In this document: positions 1 through 8,039 of the stretch, piece after piece
How positions within the stretch are numbered: position 1 is the first letter of the stretch
Layout: each line of letters begins with the position of its first letter
DNA from: Planctomycetota bacterium
Lineage (GTDB): Bacteria > Planctomycetota > UBA8108 > UBA1146
Direction: 5' to 3'
DNA length: 64,000 bases
Assembly: GCA_014240375.1 (NCBI GenBank)
Contig: JAAZXB010000013.1
Location: 26,487 to 90,486, forward strand
Position numbers and translations under genes: made by a program
The notes under the pieces: model-generated
The model's input: the letters and a program-made list of their open reading frames with translations, nothing else
What the model was told of the DNA's origin: nothing
The model's database searches: none

Positions 1-364
1 GTTGGGCGGGCCCATCCGGCAGCACCTTCTCGATGGTCGCTCCACCGTTTTCGTTCTTCTTCATGACGATGCCGATCCCGAACAGGATACCGCCGGTTTC
101 CTGTTCGAACCGGGTCGCCTCCGCTGGCGCGAAGAAACGGCTGTGGCGGTCGAGTTGAGAGAGAGCCTGGTCGAGTCCGTCGAGCAGCCACTTGGGGCCA
201 TCGACCTCTTCGACGTAGCGATCTTCGACCACTTGCATCACCTGGTGGGCGATGACCGCGGCGGGTGGGTCCGCCGGGGTGGTCAGCGGCCAGCTGCTCA
301 GCAGACCCAGTAGCGCTCCCAGCAGCAGGGCACTGCTCGTGTGTCGATATGAGGCAAAGGCCAT
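1..364 (-). CDS. S41 C-terminal processing protease, N-terminal part (runs off left edge)
   Basis: The reverse strand is open from an ATG at 364 to the window edge, about 121 codons. It begins with a hydrophobic signal-like segment (residues about 10-30). It continues with the typical CtpA-family N-terminal region: a YVEEVD stretch, LSQLDRHSRFF, then GIGIVMKKNENG and EKVLPDGPA, the opening of a PDZ domain. These match the layout of S41 carboxy-terminal processing peptidases, which are exported serine/lysine proteases. The catalytic part lies outside the window. The start codon is preceded by an AGAAAG ribosome site that is part of a duplicated 17-bp sequence. A second S41 protease lies at 45.3-47.6 kb. 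Confidence 0.8.
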   Translation of the reverse strand, partial: MAFASYRHTSSALLLGALLGLLSSWPLTTPADPPAAVIAHQVMQVVEDRYVEEVDGPKWLLDGLDQALSQLDRHSRFFAPAEATRFEQETGGILFGIGIVMKKNENGGATIEKVLPDGPAQ

Positions 365-365
365 G

Positions 366-402
366 GCGTCTTTCTGAGGCGAATTGCGTCTTTCTGAGGC
401 GA
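366..402. repeat. 17-bp direct repeat, period 20, upstream of the S41 gene
   Basis: Two identical 17-bp copies (GCGTCTTTCTGAGGCGA) lie at 366-382 and 386-402, immediately upstream of the minus-strand start codon at 364. Each copy, read on the minus strand, carries an AGAAAG ribosome-site-like sequence, so the translation start region appears duplicated. The rest of 403-597 shows no gene that I can support. Confidence 0.7.
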
Positions 403-606
403 TCGGATCCTGTCAAGACTCCATCTTTGTAACTGGTCGACAGCATACCCGTACGAATCACTCCCTGCGACCGTCATTGACGATTCTGAGAGTGTCCATC
501 ATTTTTCCTTCAGAGTGGTCTGAGATTTGCCGAAGAGGGTCAAAGGAGCACCGAACAGGTGACTTGCCCGCCCCGGTAAGATCGCCCGCCTGGCGAGTTG
601 AAGAAG

Positions 607-1281
607 ATGAAAAAATTGATCGTGTTACTCAGTGGATTGTGGGTTCTCACTGCACTAGGGGCAGAGGCGCCGACACGTCGCCCGCTCGACCTTCCGTCGG
701 GAGGATCGCGACAGTCGATGGAAGACCAAGAAGAGATTGCCGAGATCATCCACTTCTACGGGCATCACTACGAGGCCGATGCATTCCTGTTCGTCATCGA
801 TCGCAGTGGATCGATGAGTACCGGCGGCAAGTGGGGCACCCTGCTCCAGGAGATGGTCACCGCCATTCAAAGCCTCTCCAGCAATGCAGAACTGGGGATT
901 GTCGCCTTTTCCACTCCGATCGTGCCGTGGAACGAGCAGATGGTCGACTCCGGTCCCGATGCCCGTGCGCTCGCCATCACCTTCCTCTCAGAACTGCAAC
1001 CGATGGGGGCGACCTGTATCTCCCTCGGAGTCAATGCAGGACTGCAAATCCTCCGCACCTCGTTGAAAGAGATCGACTCTCGCAGATTGATTCTGATCGG
1101 TGATGGAGGACAGTTTTGCGCCGGCAATAACGATGCCGAGATGGTGGTGGCGGAGATTGTCACGGGGAACTGGGATATGCATCGCATCGACACCATCTTC
1201 CTCGGTAACTACGCCTCAGGAATCGAACTGTTCAGTTCCATCGCCCAGGAGAATGGTGGGCAGATGCGGATCGTACAGTAG
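607..1281 (+). CDS. Exported von Willebrand factor A domain protein, copy 1
   Basis: About 224 residues with an N-terminal signal peptide (MKKLIVLLSG...LGA), a short RRPLDLPSGG linker, then one VWA domain. The MIDAS metal site is visible as DRSGSMS near residue 65, followed by a GATCISLG strand and LILIGDGG. VWA domains bind ligands through a divalent metal, and this one is probably periplasmic or surface exposed. An in-frame TTG nine bases upstream (598) is an alternative start; neither has a strong ribosome site. A clear paralogue lies 0.6 kb downstream with the same linker and domain, so the pair arose by tandem duplication. The binding partner is not known. Confidence 0.75.
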   Translation: MKKLIVLLSGLWVLTALGAEAPTRRPLDLPSGGSRQSMEDQEEIAEIIHFYGHHYEADAFLFVIDRSGSMSTGGKWGTLLQEMVTAIQSLSSNAELGIVAFSTPIVPWNEQMVDSGPDARALAITFLSELQPMGATCISLGVNAGLQILRTSLKEIDSRRLILIGDGGQFCAGNNDAEMVVAEIVTGNWDMHRIDTIFLGNYASGIELFSSIAQENGGQMRIVQ

Positions 1282-1456
1282 CCCAGTGAACCCGCAACTT
1301 CTCCCACCCAGGGGGTGGAGCAAGACCAGGGGATAGCCCGCTCATATCTCCCCTTGCATGGGTGAATCAGTGCCACACACGTGATATACGTAGGCCGGGC
1401 GATCGGAGCTCTTACCGGTTGCGATGCAACAGTCTAGGGCTGGAATCGGAGACACG

Positions 1457-1696
1457 ATGATGGAATGGTGGATTCATTGTTTGGTCTGGAGATGGCATCC
1501 GATGAAATTCGTCGGGGCACTACTCCTCTTGACCGTCTTCAGTAATCTCAATGGGACCTACGAAGCTGAGTTCTTTTTCGCTTCCTCCGAGCCGTTCACA
1601 AGAGAAGGGCACGCGTTGCTGCGCCTTCTCCTCGGGCTCTATTGCTTCATCCACTGGTACAAGGCCGACGTTGGACCGGCGAAGGGTCCTCACTGA
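1457..1696 (+). CDS. Small hydrophobic protein, function unknown
   Basis: A 79-residue frame lies between the two VWA genes. It starts at an ATG preceded by GGAG at a good distance. It has a membrane-spanning stretch (FVGALLLLTVFSN) and a second hydrophobic stretch (LLRLLLGLYCFIHW), so it would be a small two-helix membrane protein. I do not recognise a family. The remaining bases between 1282 and 1861 show nothing else. Confidence 0.35.
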   Translation: MMEWWIHCLVWRWHPMKFVGALLLLTVFSNLNGTYEAEFFFASSEPFTREGHALLRLLLGLYCFIHWYKADVGPAKGPH

Positions 1697-1873
1697 CTTG
1701 TCGATCTCGAAACGGCTGCGGATCGCTGCGCTCGCGCTGCACTTTCTACCGCCGGGAACCAGAAGGATGGCAAAGCCGTTGATGGGATGGAGTGACCGAG
1801 GACCGGCTGCCCCAGCTGTGGAACCGGTCCGACGGGAGAAAGAAATCTGTCCGCCTGGTGAGTGAGTGGCACG

Positions 1874-2566
1874 ATGAGAGTGCTGGTACTGTTCCTTCCC
1901 TGTGTCGTATTGCTGGCACTGGTACTGACTCTGGTCGGTGCCGACAATCCGCAACGACGCCCCCTCGATCTTCCCTCCGGTGGTGGAGCCGATGCTCCTA
2001 CCGAAGAAGAAGACATCCCCGAATCGATCCAGTTCTACGGCCGCATCTACGAGGGGGAAGCGTTCATGTTTGTGGTCGATTTTAGCGGGTCGATGGGTCG
2101 AGCCGATGGCGACAAGTGGAATGACCTGTTGCACGAACTGGTGATGGCCATCGATGAGCTGTCGTCAGAGGCGGAACTGGGCCTGCTCGCCTTCTCCGAC
2201 AGGATCGAGATCTGGAATCCCGAGATGATCGCTGCCGAGCTCAATGCCTGTATTTCGGCAAAAGAGTTCCTCGGCCAACTGGTCCCCGGTGGTACCACCT
2301 GCATCTCGACTGGAGTGGTTGCGGGACTGAAAATCTTGCGCACCTCGACGGTGGATATTGAATCGAGGAGATTGATCCTGATCGGAGATGGGGCTCACTA
2401 CTGCCAGGGACAATCGGATTCGGAACCGGTGGAGCAGGATATCCATCATGGCAACTGGGATCGGCACCACATCGACACCGTTTTCATCGGCTCCTGGCAG
2501 AAGGGGATCGATCTCTTCACCCACATCGCACGCCAGAACAGGGGCCAGTTTCGCATCGTGCAGTGA
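1874..2566 (+). CDS. Exported von Willebrand factor A domain protein, copy 2
   Basis: About 230 residues, a paralogue of the gene ending at 1281. It has the same order: signal peptide (MRVLVLFLPCVVLLALVL), RRPLDLPSGG linker, an acidic EEEDIPE segment, and a VWA domain with MIDAS sequence DFSGSMG. The GGTTCISTG strand and LILIGDGA match copy 1, as do the C-terminal IDTVFIG and FRIVQ. A GTG twelve bases upstream (1862) is an alternative start. The MIDAS DxSxS residues are intact, so metal binding should be preserved. Confidence 0.75.
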   Translation: MRVLVLFLPCVVLLALVLTLVGADNPQRRPLDLPSGGGADAPTEEEDIPESIQFYGRIYEGEAFMFVVDFSGSMGRADGDKWNDLLHELVMAIDELSSEAELGLLAFSDRIEIWNPEMIAAELNACISAKEFLGQLVPGGTTCISTGVVAGLKILRTSTVDIESRRLILIGDGAHYCQGQSDSEPVEQDIHHGNWDRHHIDTVFIGSWQKGIDLFTHIARQNRGQFRIVQ

Positions 2567-2629
2567 GACGTGCCGCGACCCGCGAGTCGAGAACGGAAGC
2601 CGATTCGGTTTACAGGAAAGGATGCATCG

Positions 2630-2908
2630 ATGATCCAGCAGTCGAAGACGGCTGAACGAGGCGACGATCCGTGGCGAAACGAGATGAAAGACACCTTCCA
2701 GGAGGGAGACACGGTACACCGCCATCGAAGAGTGTATCCGTGGCTGCTCTGCTCCCTGGTGCTGCTGGCATTCGCGGTAGGATACATCTCTGCCGCATCC
2801 CAGCAGCCCGCCGTGGCGCTCGCGGGGCCATTGGTTGTCCCCGAAACACAGTCGTATCTGAATCACAGTCCAACCCGAGATGGAAATGACCCCCCGCCAC
2901 GGTGGTGA
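2630..2908 (+). CDS. Small single-pass membrane protein, function unknown
   Basis: A 92-residue frame begins at an ATG eight bases after a strong AGGAAAGG site. It has a polar N-terminus of about 40 residues, one transmembrane helix (WLLCSLVLLAFAVGYIS), and a short Pro/Asp-rich tail. It is the third exported or membrane product in a row after the VWA proteins and may belong with them. Its last codons run into the inverted repeat that follows, which lowers confidence slightly. Confidence 0.5.
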   Translation: MIQQSKTAERGDDPWRNEMKDTFQEGDTVHRHRRVYPWLLCSLVLLAFAVGYISAASQQPAVALAGPLVVPETQSYLNHSPTRDGNDPPPRW

Positions 2909-2917
2909 CGGGGGGTC
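2888..2917. terminator. Bidirectional GC-rich hairpin
   Basis: An inverted repeat has GACCCCCC paired with GGGGGGTC and an inner GCCAC/GTGAC arm with one mismatch around a four-base loop. It sits between the plus-strand small membrane gene and the minus-strand tRNA-Phe gene, where it could end both. No long T tract is present, so the terminator role is inferred from position and stem strength. Confidence 0.6.
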
Positions 2918-2930
2918 GTTGCTGATTCAG

Positions 2931-3006
2931 TGGTGGCCAGGCGCGGATTCGAACCGCGGACACCTGCATTTTCAGTGCAGTGCTCTACCAACTGAGCTAC
3001 CTGGCC
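2931..3006 (-). tRNA. tRNA-Phe (GAA)
   Basis: The 76-nt cloverleaf includes an encoded CCA. The acceptor stem is GGCCAGG/CCTGGCC, the D-arm contains AGCTCAGTTGG, the anticodon stem is CTGCA/TGCAG with loop CTGAAAA, and the T-loop is GGTTCGAATCC. The anticodon GAA reads Phe codons. It lies 45 bp downstream of rpsT on the same strand. Confidence 0.95.
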
Positions 3007-3050
3007 GCAAGGATTTCCTGGATCGGTGATCTCGGATCTCGCGGAGGAGT

Positions 3051-3323
3051 CTAGGCGGAACTGCTCAGTTTGGCAAGGTGACGATGGATCTGGGCTTTGC
3101 GGCGTCCCACCGTGTTCTTGTGCATGGTGCCCGCCTTGGCGGCGCGATCCAGTTTCGACTGGATCTCCTTCGCCATCTGCACTGCCTTGTCGGATTCGCC
3201 CGCCTCGATCGCAGCCAACACGCTTTTGGTCATGGTGCGAATCTCGGACTTCTTCATCCGGTTACGGAGATTGCGCTTGACGTCCTGACGCAGTCTTTTT
3301 TCAGTCGACTTGTTATTCGGCAT
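3051..3323 (-). CDS. rpsT: 30S ribosomal protein S20
   Basis: A 90-residue, very basic protein of the usual S20 length. It begins MPNNKSTEKRLRQD, continues with RNLRNRMKKSEIRTMTK, and ends with the TMHKNTVGRRKAQIHRHLAKL segment typical of the family. S20 binds 16S rRNA early in 30S assembly. The gene is 25 bp downstream of the TPR gene and upstream of tRNA-Phe on the same strand, so the three may be cotranscribed. Confidence 0.95.
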   Translation of the reverse strand: MPNNKSTEKRLRQDVKRNLRNRMKKSEIRTMTKSVLAAIEAGESDKAVQMAKEIQSKLDRAAKAGTMHKNTVGRRKAQIHRHLAKLSSSA

Positions 3324-3348
3324 TTTCCTCTTCCTTCCTGCAGTCGTT

Positions 3349-4731
3349 CTACAGAGCGCTGCGGATTTCGGTCACCAGTTGAGAGACATCACGGAAAGAG
3401 ATGTCAACCGACATGATTTCTTCCAGGTAGTGGAGAGCTTTGTCTTTCTCTCCTTTTTTCATGTGTGCCAGGGCCAGATCATACCGTACGGATTTGGCAG
3501 CGTCGCTGTCACTTTCGCTGATCTGATCCATTGCGGCGCTATATTCTTTGATGGCGAGATCGTGCAGGTCCTTGTTGAAAAAGGCTTTTCCGATCATGTA
3601 AGTCGACCCTGTGACAAATTTCGGGTCCTTGCGGGAGTTCTGGAACTGACCGATCGCCTCGTCCCAGCGCTCGGCTTTCAGCAGTAATTCTCCGTACTGG
3701 AATTTCAACCCGAAGTCTGTCGGGTGGTCGGCGACACGGCGGGCGTAGTCTTCCATCATGAAATCGTTTTGCTCCACCATGGCCTGCTCCATCTCGGTCC
3801 GGGCCTGCTCATCGCCCGCTTCCGACTTCTGGCGCAGTTTCTCGATCCGGTCGACGAATATCGCTTCCGTCAAGGAACCGAGTTTGTCCGCGGCATACAT
3901 ATCCTGCGAGTTGACTTCGAGCGCCTTTTCGTAGGAGGTACGTGCCTCGTCAAAGTTCCGTGCTTTCACCTGCATGTCACCAAGGTCGCGCCATAGCCTT
4001 GAATTCTCGGGATCTGCCTCGGCTTTTTCCCGCGCGATATCGGTCGCACTGCGAGCGTCTTCTGCGGTCCGGATGATGGAAGATGCGGCCTCCAACTTGG
4101 CGGAATCCTCTTCACTCTTGAGCATGTCGCGGAAGGATCCGTCTCCCTCTTTCTTGCGCTCCTCGGTCTTGAACAACATCTGTGCAGCAGAGAGATTGCG
4201 AATCGCCTTGCCCGCCTCGGCATCTTGCGGCGCCGCAGCGCGAACTCGCTCCCAGCAACTGATCGCCTCATCGAGATCCTTCTGCTGCTCGTAAATGCGG
4301 CCCAGCGCTTTCCATGCATCGGTGTTGCCGCTATCCGATTCCGTCACTTCGGTGTAGGCCTGCCTGGCACTGGAGATGCGATCGGTGTTGAGGAACGCCT
4401 CGGCGAGCTGGAACAACTGGCTGGCAGACTGAGGTGCGACACAGAGGAACTTCTCCAGTTCGATGATCTGTTCCTCGTACTTCTTCTGCATGCCGAGTTT
4501 CTTGATGCCGAGTAGTAGGCCACCATTCTTGAACATCGCCCCGGCACCACCGGCGGTGTTGCCACCCTTGTCATGGATGCGGCGAATCTGTGCCTGGCGA
4601 AGGCGCTGACGCTCCTCGACCCGGTCCGGATCGATCTGCAAGCCTTGTTGGTACAGTTCGATGGCGTAGTCATAGTTCCGCTTCTTGAGTGCCTGATCAG
4701 CCTTCGAGAAGAAGTTGTCTGCTGCTGCCAT
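3349..4731 (-). CDS. Tetratricopeptide repeat protein
   Basis: About 460 residues, mostly helical TPR-like repeats. Examples are KRNYDYAIELYQQGLQIDPD near the N-terminus, DAWKALGRIYEQQKDLDEAISCWERV, and a C-terminal set around HDLAIKEYSAAMDQI. There is no signal peptide, so a cytoplasmic scaffold is likely. The start is the ATG of MAAADNFFSKADQ, nine bases after a GGAG site. A second ATG nine bases upstream (4740) abuts that site, and the frame stays open a further 80 codons with no recognisable domain. Its client proteins cannot be read from the sequence. Confidence 0.75.
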   Translation of the reverse strand: MAAADNFFSKADQALKKRNYDYAIELYQQGLQIDPDRVEERQRLRQAQIRRIHDKGGNTAGGAGAMFKNGGLLLGIKKLGMQKKYEEQIIELEKFLCVAPQSASQLFQLAEAFLNTDRISSARQAYTEVTESDSGNTDAWKALGRIYEQQKDLDEAISCWERVRAAAPQDAEAGKAIRNLSAAQMLFKTEERKKEGDGSFRDMLKSEEDSAKLEAASSIIRTAEDARSATDIAREKAEADPENSRLWRDLGDMQVKARNFDEARTSYEKALEVNSQDMYAADKLGSLTEAIFVDRIEKLRQKSEAGDEQARTEMEQAMVEQNDFMMEDYARRVADHPTDFGLKFQYGELLLKAERWDEAIGQFQNSRKDPKFVTGSTYMIGKAFFNKDLHDLAIKEYSAAMDQISESDSDAAKSVRYDLALAHMKKGEKDKALHYLEEIMSVDISFRDVSQLVTEIRSAL

Positions 4732-5087
4732 GTCGCTCATCTCCGTAGATTCTTCGATCCGAATAAAAAGATCCGGAATGGAAATTGCAATGTCCAAAAT
4801 TGAGAGGTCTGACGACTTCGAAGCATCGGTGACCACCCGGGGGGACTCCAGTGGAGTCGCGGCTGATTCAGGATGAATTCGAAGTGATGTTACCGTCTCC
4901 ACAGCATTCCCGGTCACGGCCCCTGGGGGTTGTTCCCGGAAACCCCGGAGGGTACCCGCGAGGTCCAGTATGGTCAACATCTCCGGACTGGATTTACACT
5001 TGGGGCTCTGGTCCGGATCGTGCCTGACTGCTACGATCCGCCACGGCGATCTCGTTCAATTTCGACCTCGATGGCCAGGGAGGGCCC

Positions 5088-5672
5088 TTGACGACACCTA
5101 ATCGCTCTTCACCCGATCCAGCCTCTGAGATCCCCGATGCCGGTGACCTTCGGTTGCGATATTACCCCGATCCGGTTCTGGCCCAGCGTTGTCGTCCTCT
5201 GGGAGCCCCCGGTGCGGCGGCCCAGGCCTGCATCCAGCGCATGCTCGAACTGATGTACGAGCACCAGGGGATCGGGTTAGCGGCACCGCAGGTCGGTTGG
5301 AATGCACGAGTGTTCGTTGCCAATGTCGATCCCGATCGATCCTCGACCGACGCCGAGAGAGTCTTCATCGATCCTCAGGTCGAATCACTGGCGGATTCGC
5401 TCGAAGTGGCGGAGGAGGGGTGTCTCAGCCTGCCAGGGATTCGCCTCGATGTGGAACGCGCCCGGTCGGTACGGGTCCGGGCACTGGGATTCGATGGCGA
5501 GCCGTTTGAACTCGAGACGGGTGATCTGCTGGCCCGATGCATCCAGCATGAGACGGATCACATCGATGGCATCCTGATCACTGCGAGAGTCTCGACCCTG
5601 CAACGCATTGCGATTCGGTCCGATCTTCGCGAGTTGAAGTCGCAGTGGGATGAGCAGGAGGGGCGCTCTTGA
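5088..5672 (+). CDS. def: Peptide deformylase
   Basis: A 194-residue enzyme that removes the formyl group from nascent protein N-termini. All three signature motifs are present: GIGLAAPQVG (residues 61-70), EEGCLSLP with metal-ligand Cys112, and QHETDHIDG with His154, Glu155 and His158. The start is a TTG five bases after an AGGGAGGG site; an upstream ATG closes after six codons. The stop overlaps the TTG start of ribF (TTGA), so the two are translationally coupled. Confidence 0.95.
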   Translation: MTTPNRSSPDPASEIPDAGDLRLRYYPDPVLAQRCRPLGAPGAAAQACIQRMLELMYEHQGIGLAAPQVGWNARVFVANVDPDRSSTDAERVFIDPQVESLADSLEVAEEGCLSLPGIRLDVERARSVRVRALGFDGEPFELETGDLLARCIQHETDHIDGILITARVSTLQRIAIRSDLRELKSQWDEQEGRS

Positions 5673-6736
5673 AGATCCTTCGCGGTCTCCAGGCGCTGTC
5701 CGATGATCCACCTCGGCGTCCGGTGTGCACCATCGGCTTCTTCGATGGCTTTCATCGTGGACATGCCTCGCTGATGAATGATCTCTTGCGATGGAGTGAA
5801 GAACTCTCGGGAACCTCGACGGTGATCACTTTCTCCACTCATCCGAAACAGGTGGTACTGGGTAGCGCGCCGGCAGTGCTCACTCCACTGGAACGCAGAC
5901 TCGAATTGATCGAAGCGATGGGGATCGACACCGTTCTGGTCTTGCCCTTCGACGAGCAATTTTCTCGTATCAGTCCAGAACAGTTCATTCGCGAGGTGCT
6001 GGTGGGGGCTCTTGCCACCGAGCATCTGCTGATGGGCTTCGACTCGGCATTTGGCCAGGGGGCGAAGGGGACCGCCCAGTACCTTCAACAGATTCCCGAT
6101 CTTCCCCTCGAGGTACGACTTTCCCCACCCCTGATGATGGAGGGGGAAGCGGTCAGTTCCTCGGTAGTGCGTTCGACCCTCGAGGAGGGGGATCTGACCC
6201 GTGCTCAGCGGCTGCTGGGGAGACCTTTCTCCCTTCGAGGTGAGGTGATCGTGGGGGATCGGCGCGGCGCTTCCATCGGCTTTCCCACCGCCAACCTTGA
6301 CCCCGGACCGGTTCTGGTACCCCCGGTGGGGGTCTATCTCGGTTCAGTGATTCTCGGCTCATCGATTCTTGGCTCATCGATTCTAGGCACATCGATTCTT
6401 GGCACATCGAAGAGCACCGGTGAGGTGGCCGCGAGCGACAACCAATCGAACAGTTGGCCGGCAGCGATCAACATCGGGCGGCGTCCCACTTTCGGGACCC
6501 CGGAAGCGCCGGAGGGTACCCCCTTTGATCCGCAACTCGATCGACTCGAGGCTCACCTCGATGGCTTCGAAGGAGATCTCTACGGACAGATCATCACCGT
6601 CGAGTTGCATCGGCGGCTCCGGGGGGAGCGGCGCTTCGAATCGCTCGATGCGCTGCGTCGACAGATTGTTCGAGATGTGGAATCGCTCAGGGACTGGTGG
6701 CAAGTTCGCGGTGCCGATGGAGCGACCGAACTCTAA
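5669..6736 (+). CDS. ribF: Bifunctional riboflavin kinase / FAD synthetase
   Basis: A 355-residue protein that makes FMN and FAD from riboflavin. The N-terminal adenylyltransferase domain shows GFFDGFHRGH (nucleotide-binding HxGH type) and GFDSAFGQG. The C-terminal flavokinase domain shows GFPTANLDPG and the later INIGRRPTFG. The TTG start overlaps the def stop and follows an AGGAGGGG site. The oddity is a four-copy run of the pentapeptide ILGSS/ILGTS plus a polar stretch inserted between GVYLG and the INIGRRPTF strand, adding about 40 residues to the kinase domain. The catalytic motifs on either side are intact. Confidence 0.93.
   Translation: MKILRGLQALSDDPPRRPVCTIGFFDGFHRGHASLMNDLLRWSEELSGTSTVITFSTHPKQVVLGSAPAVLTPLERRLELIEAMGIDTVLVLPFDEQFSRISPEQFIREVLVGALATEHLLMGFDSAFGQGAKGTAQYLQQIPDLPLEVRLSPPLMMEGEAVSSSVVRSTLEEGDLTRAQRLLGRPFSLRGEVIVGDRRGASIGFPTANLDPGPVLVPPVGVYLGSVILGSSILGSSILGTSILGTSKSTGEVAASDNQSNSWPAAINIGRRPTFGTPEAPEGTPFDPQLDRLEAHLDGFEGDLYGQIITVELHRRLRGERRFESLDALRRQIVRDVESLRDWWQVRGADGATEL
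6349..6408 (+). repeat. 15-bp tandem repeat inside ribF
   Basis: Four units of GATTCTNGGCWCATC run head to tail with one or two differences between units. The period of 15 keeps the frame, so slippage would add or remove whole pentapeptides from the flavokinase domain. Nothing similar is seen elsewhere in the window. Confidence 0.85.
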
Positions 6737-7515
6737 CCGTGATTCCAGTGTGGATCTCCGAAGCGTTGCTCCACTCGGCGAGCGAGTGGGCCTTGCCATT
6801 GCAGGGGCAGATCTCCTACGCTGCTCGATCCCACCTTCAATCCGAGGAGAAGACCGAGGCGATGCAACTGTTGGAGATCGTTATCCGGCTGTGCATCGAG
6901 CAGGTCGCGACGAAGGCTAGCCTCGATCAGCACCCGGCCCTGTCGAAATGCGAGAGCGATTCCTCCCGCCTTGATCGATCCCTCGGTCCCTTCGACCACC
7001 ACATCGCTGGGTGATCTGCGCAGGAAACAATCGGTGATGTGCTGCATCGACGCTTCCTGTACCTCTCCGCCACGACTGGTGGCATGTCCCTCGAACAGGC
7101 GAGCGAGCAGCAATGAGATGCGGTGGGCGACTGCAGTCGGCCGGCGGTGGGGGAAGACAGGGGAAGGACAATCGCCAGCGATGGCGATGGTCAAGTCTTC
7201 ACCGTGGAGGATGGCACCACCACCAGTCGCTCTTCGCACCGCCGCGAGGGTGTCGGGAGGTGGCTCCACTGCCCCAGCGGGATGGATCGGGGGAAATGAG
7301 GATCGTTCGCCGGAACAGGACTCTGGCCACGGCTGGAAGCGACCGAGGGTCACCACTGGCTGTCGCCAACCCGTCAATCGGAGGAACCAGCCCGGTTGAT
7401 CGAGTAACAGATCATCGAGGGCCATATTCTCCGCTGCCGACAGGGGGCCTGGCACGACCAGATGAAAGGAACTCTCGCTGCGAGGGGCAGTTTGCAGCGG
7501 AGTCGATTTCTGCAC
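6733..7515 (-). CDS. Lipoate-protein ligase A family protein
   Basis: About 260 residues of the biotin/lipoate ligase (LplA/LipB) fold. Visible motifs are ENMALDDLLLD, FLRLTGWRQPVVTLGRFQ, VRRATGGGAILHGEDLT (lipoyl-adenylate site) and GSIKAGGIAL with the catalytic-type Lys. These enzymes attach lipoate or octanoate to carrier domains. The gene begins 8 bp after gcvH, whose GcvH protein is the obvious substrate. A GTG start is chosen because it lies just past the gcvH stop; the frame is open further upstream. Whether it uses free lipoate, octanoyl-ACP or transfers between carriers cannot be told. Confidence 0.8.
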   Translation of the reverse strand: MQKSTPLQTAPRSESSFHLVVPGPLSAAENMALDDLLLDQPGWFLRLTGWRQPVVTLGRFQPWPESCSGERSSFPPIHPAGAVEPPPDTLAAVRRATGGGAILHGEDLTIAIAGDCPSPVFPHRRPTAVAHRISLLLARLFEGHATSRGGEVQEASMQHITDCFLRRSPSDVVVEGTEGSIKAGGIALAFRQGRVLIEASLRRDLLDAQPDNDLQQLHRLGLLLGLKVGSSSVGDLPLQWQGPLARRVEQRFGDPHWNHG

Positions 7516-7520
7516 CGGAA

Positions 7521-7907
7521 TCAGGAACCGTCCAGTTGTGCCTGATAGGTCTTGTGATCGAGCAAGAGGTCGAGTCCAGAGTCGGTGGCGGGCTCGACCT
7601 TGATCAGCCACCCGTCCTCGAAGGGGGAGTCGCTGATGGCGGCCTGACTATCGATCAAGTCCTGGTTGACCTCGACCACCTTGCCGGTGACCGGAGAGTT
7701 GAGGCCGCTGACTGCCTTGACCGATTCGATCTCACCAAATTGAGTCTCGAAAATCACTTCATCCCCTTTGGCAGGGAGTTCGATGAAGACCAGTTCTCCC
7801 AGTTCCTCGGCGGCATGCTCGGAGATCCCGACCACCACTATACCCTCGACTTGCTGGGCCCATTCATGAGAGGAAAGATACTGGCGATCAGTGGGGACAT
7901 TCGACAT
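7521..7907 (-). CDS. gcvH: Glycine cleavage system H protein
   Basis: A 128-residue lipoyl carrier that shuttles the aminomethyl group between P, T and L proteins. The start ATG follows AGGAG on the minus strand. It has the H-protein opening YLSSHEWAQQ, the lipoylation site ESVKAVSG with Lys64, NSPVTGKVVEVN, and FEDGWLIKVEP. It sits between gcvT (132 bp upstream) and the lipoate-ligase gene. No gcvP is in the window. Confidence 0.95.
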   Translation of the reverse strand: MSNVPTDRQYLSSHEWAQQVEGIVVVGISEHAAEELGELVFIELPAKGDEVIFETQFGEIESVKAVSGLNSPVTGKVVEVNQDLIDSQAAISDSPFEDGWLIKVEPATDSGLDLLLDHKTYQAQLDGS

Positions 7908-8039
7908 GGTTTCATGACTCCTTCTGGGGATCTCGACGCCGTCTATCTCGCGGATCGAGTGGGTCGATTGATCGGTGCTTCCGCGGCGAAATATGATCGA
8001 GACACCGCCGAGTTGCAAGAGGGAAGTGGCAGGCTTCTG

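Noticed and set aside
2..313. Plus-strand open frame at the left edge
   Set aside because: It is the shadow of the minus-strand S41 protease, whose residues match the family well.
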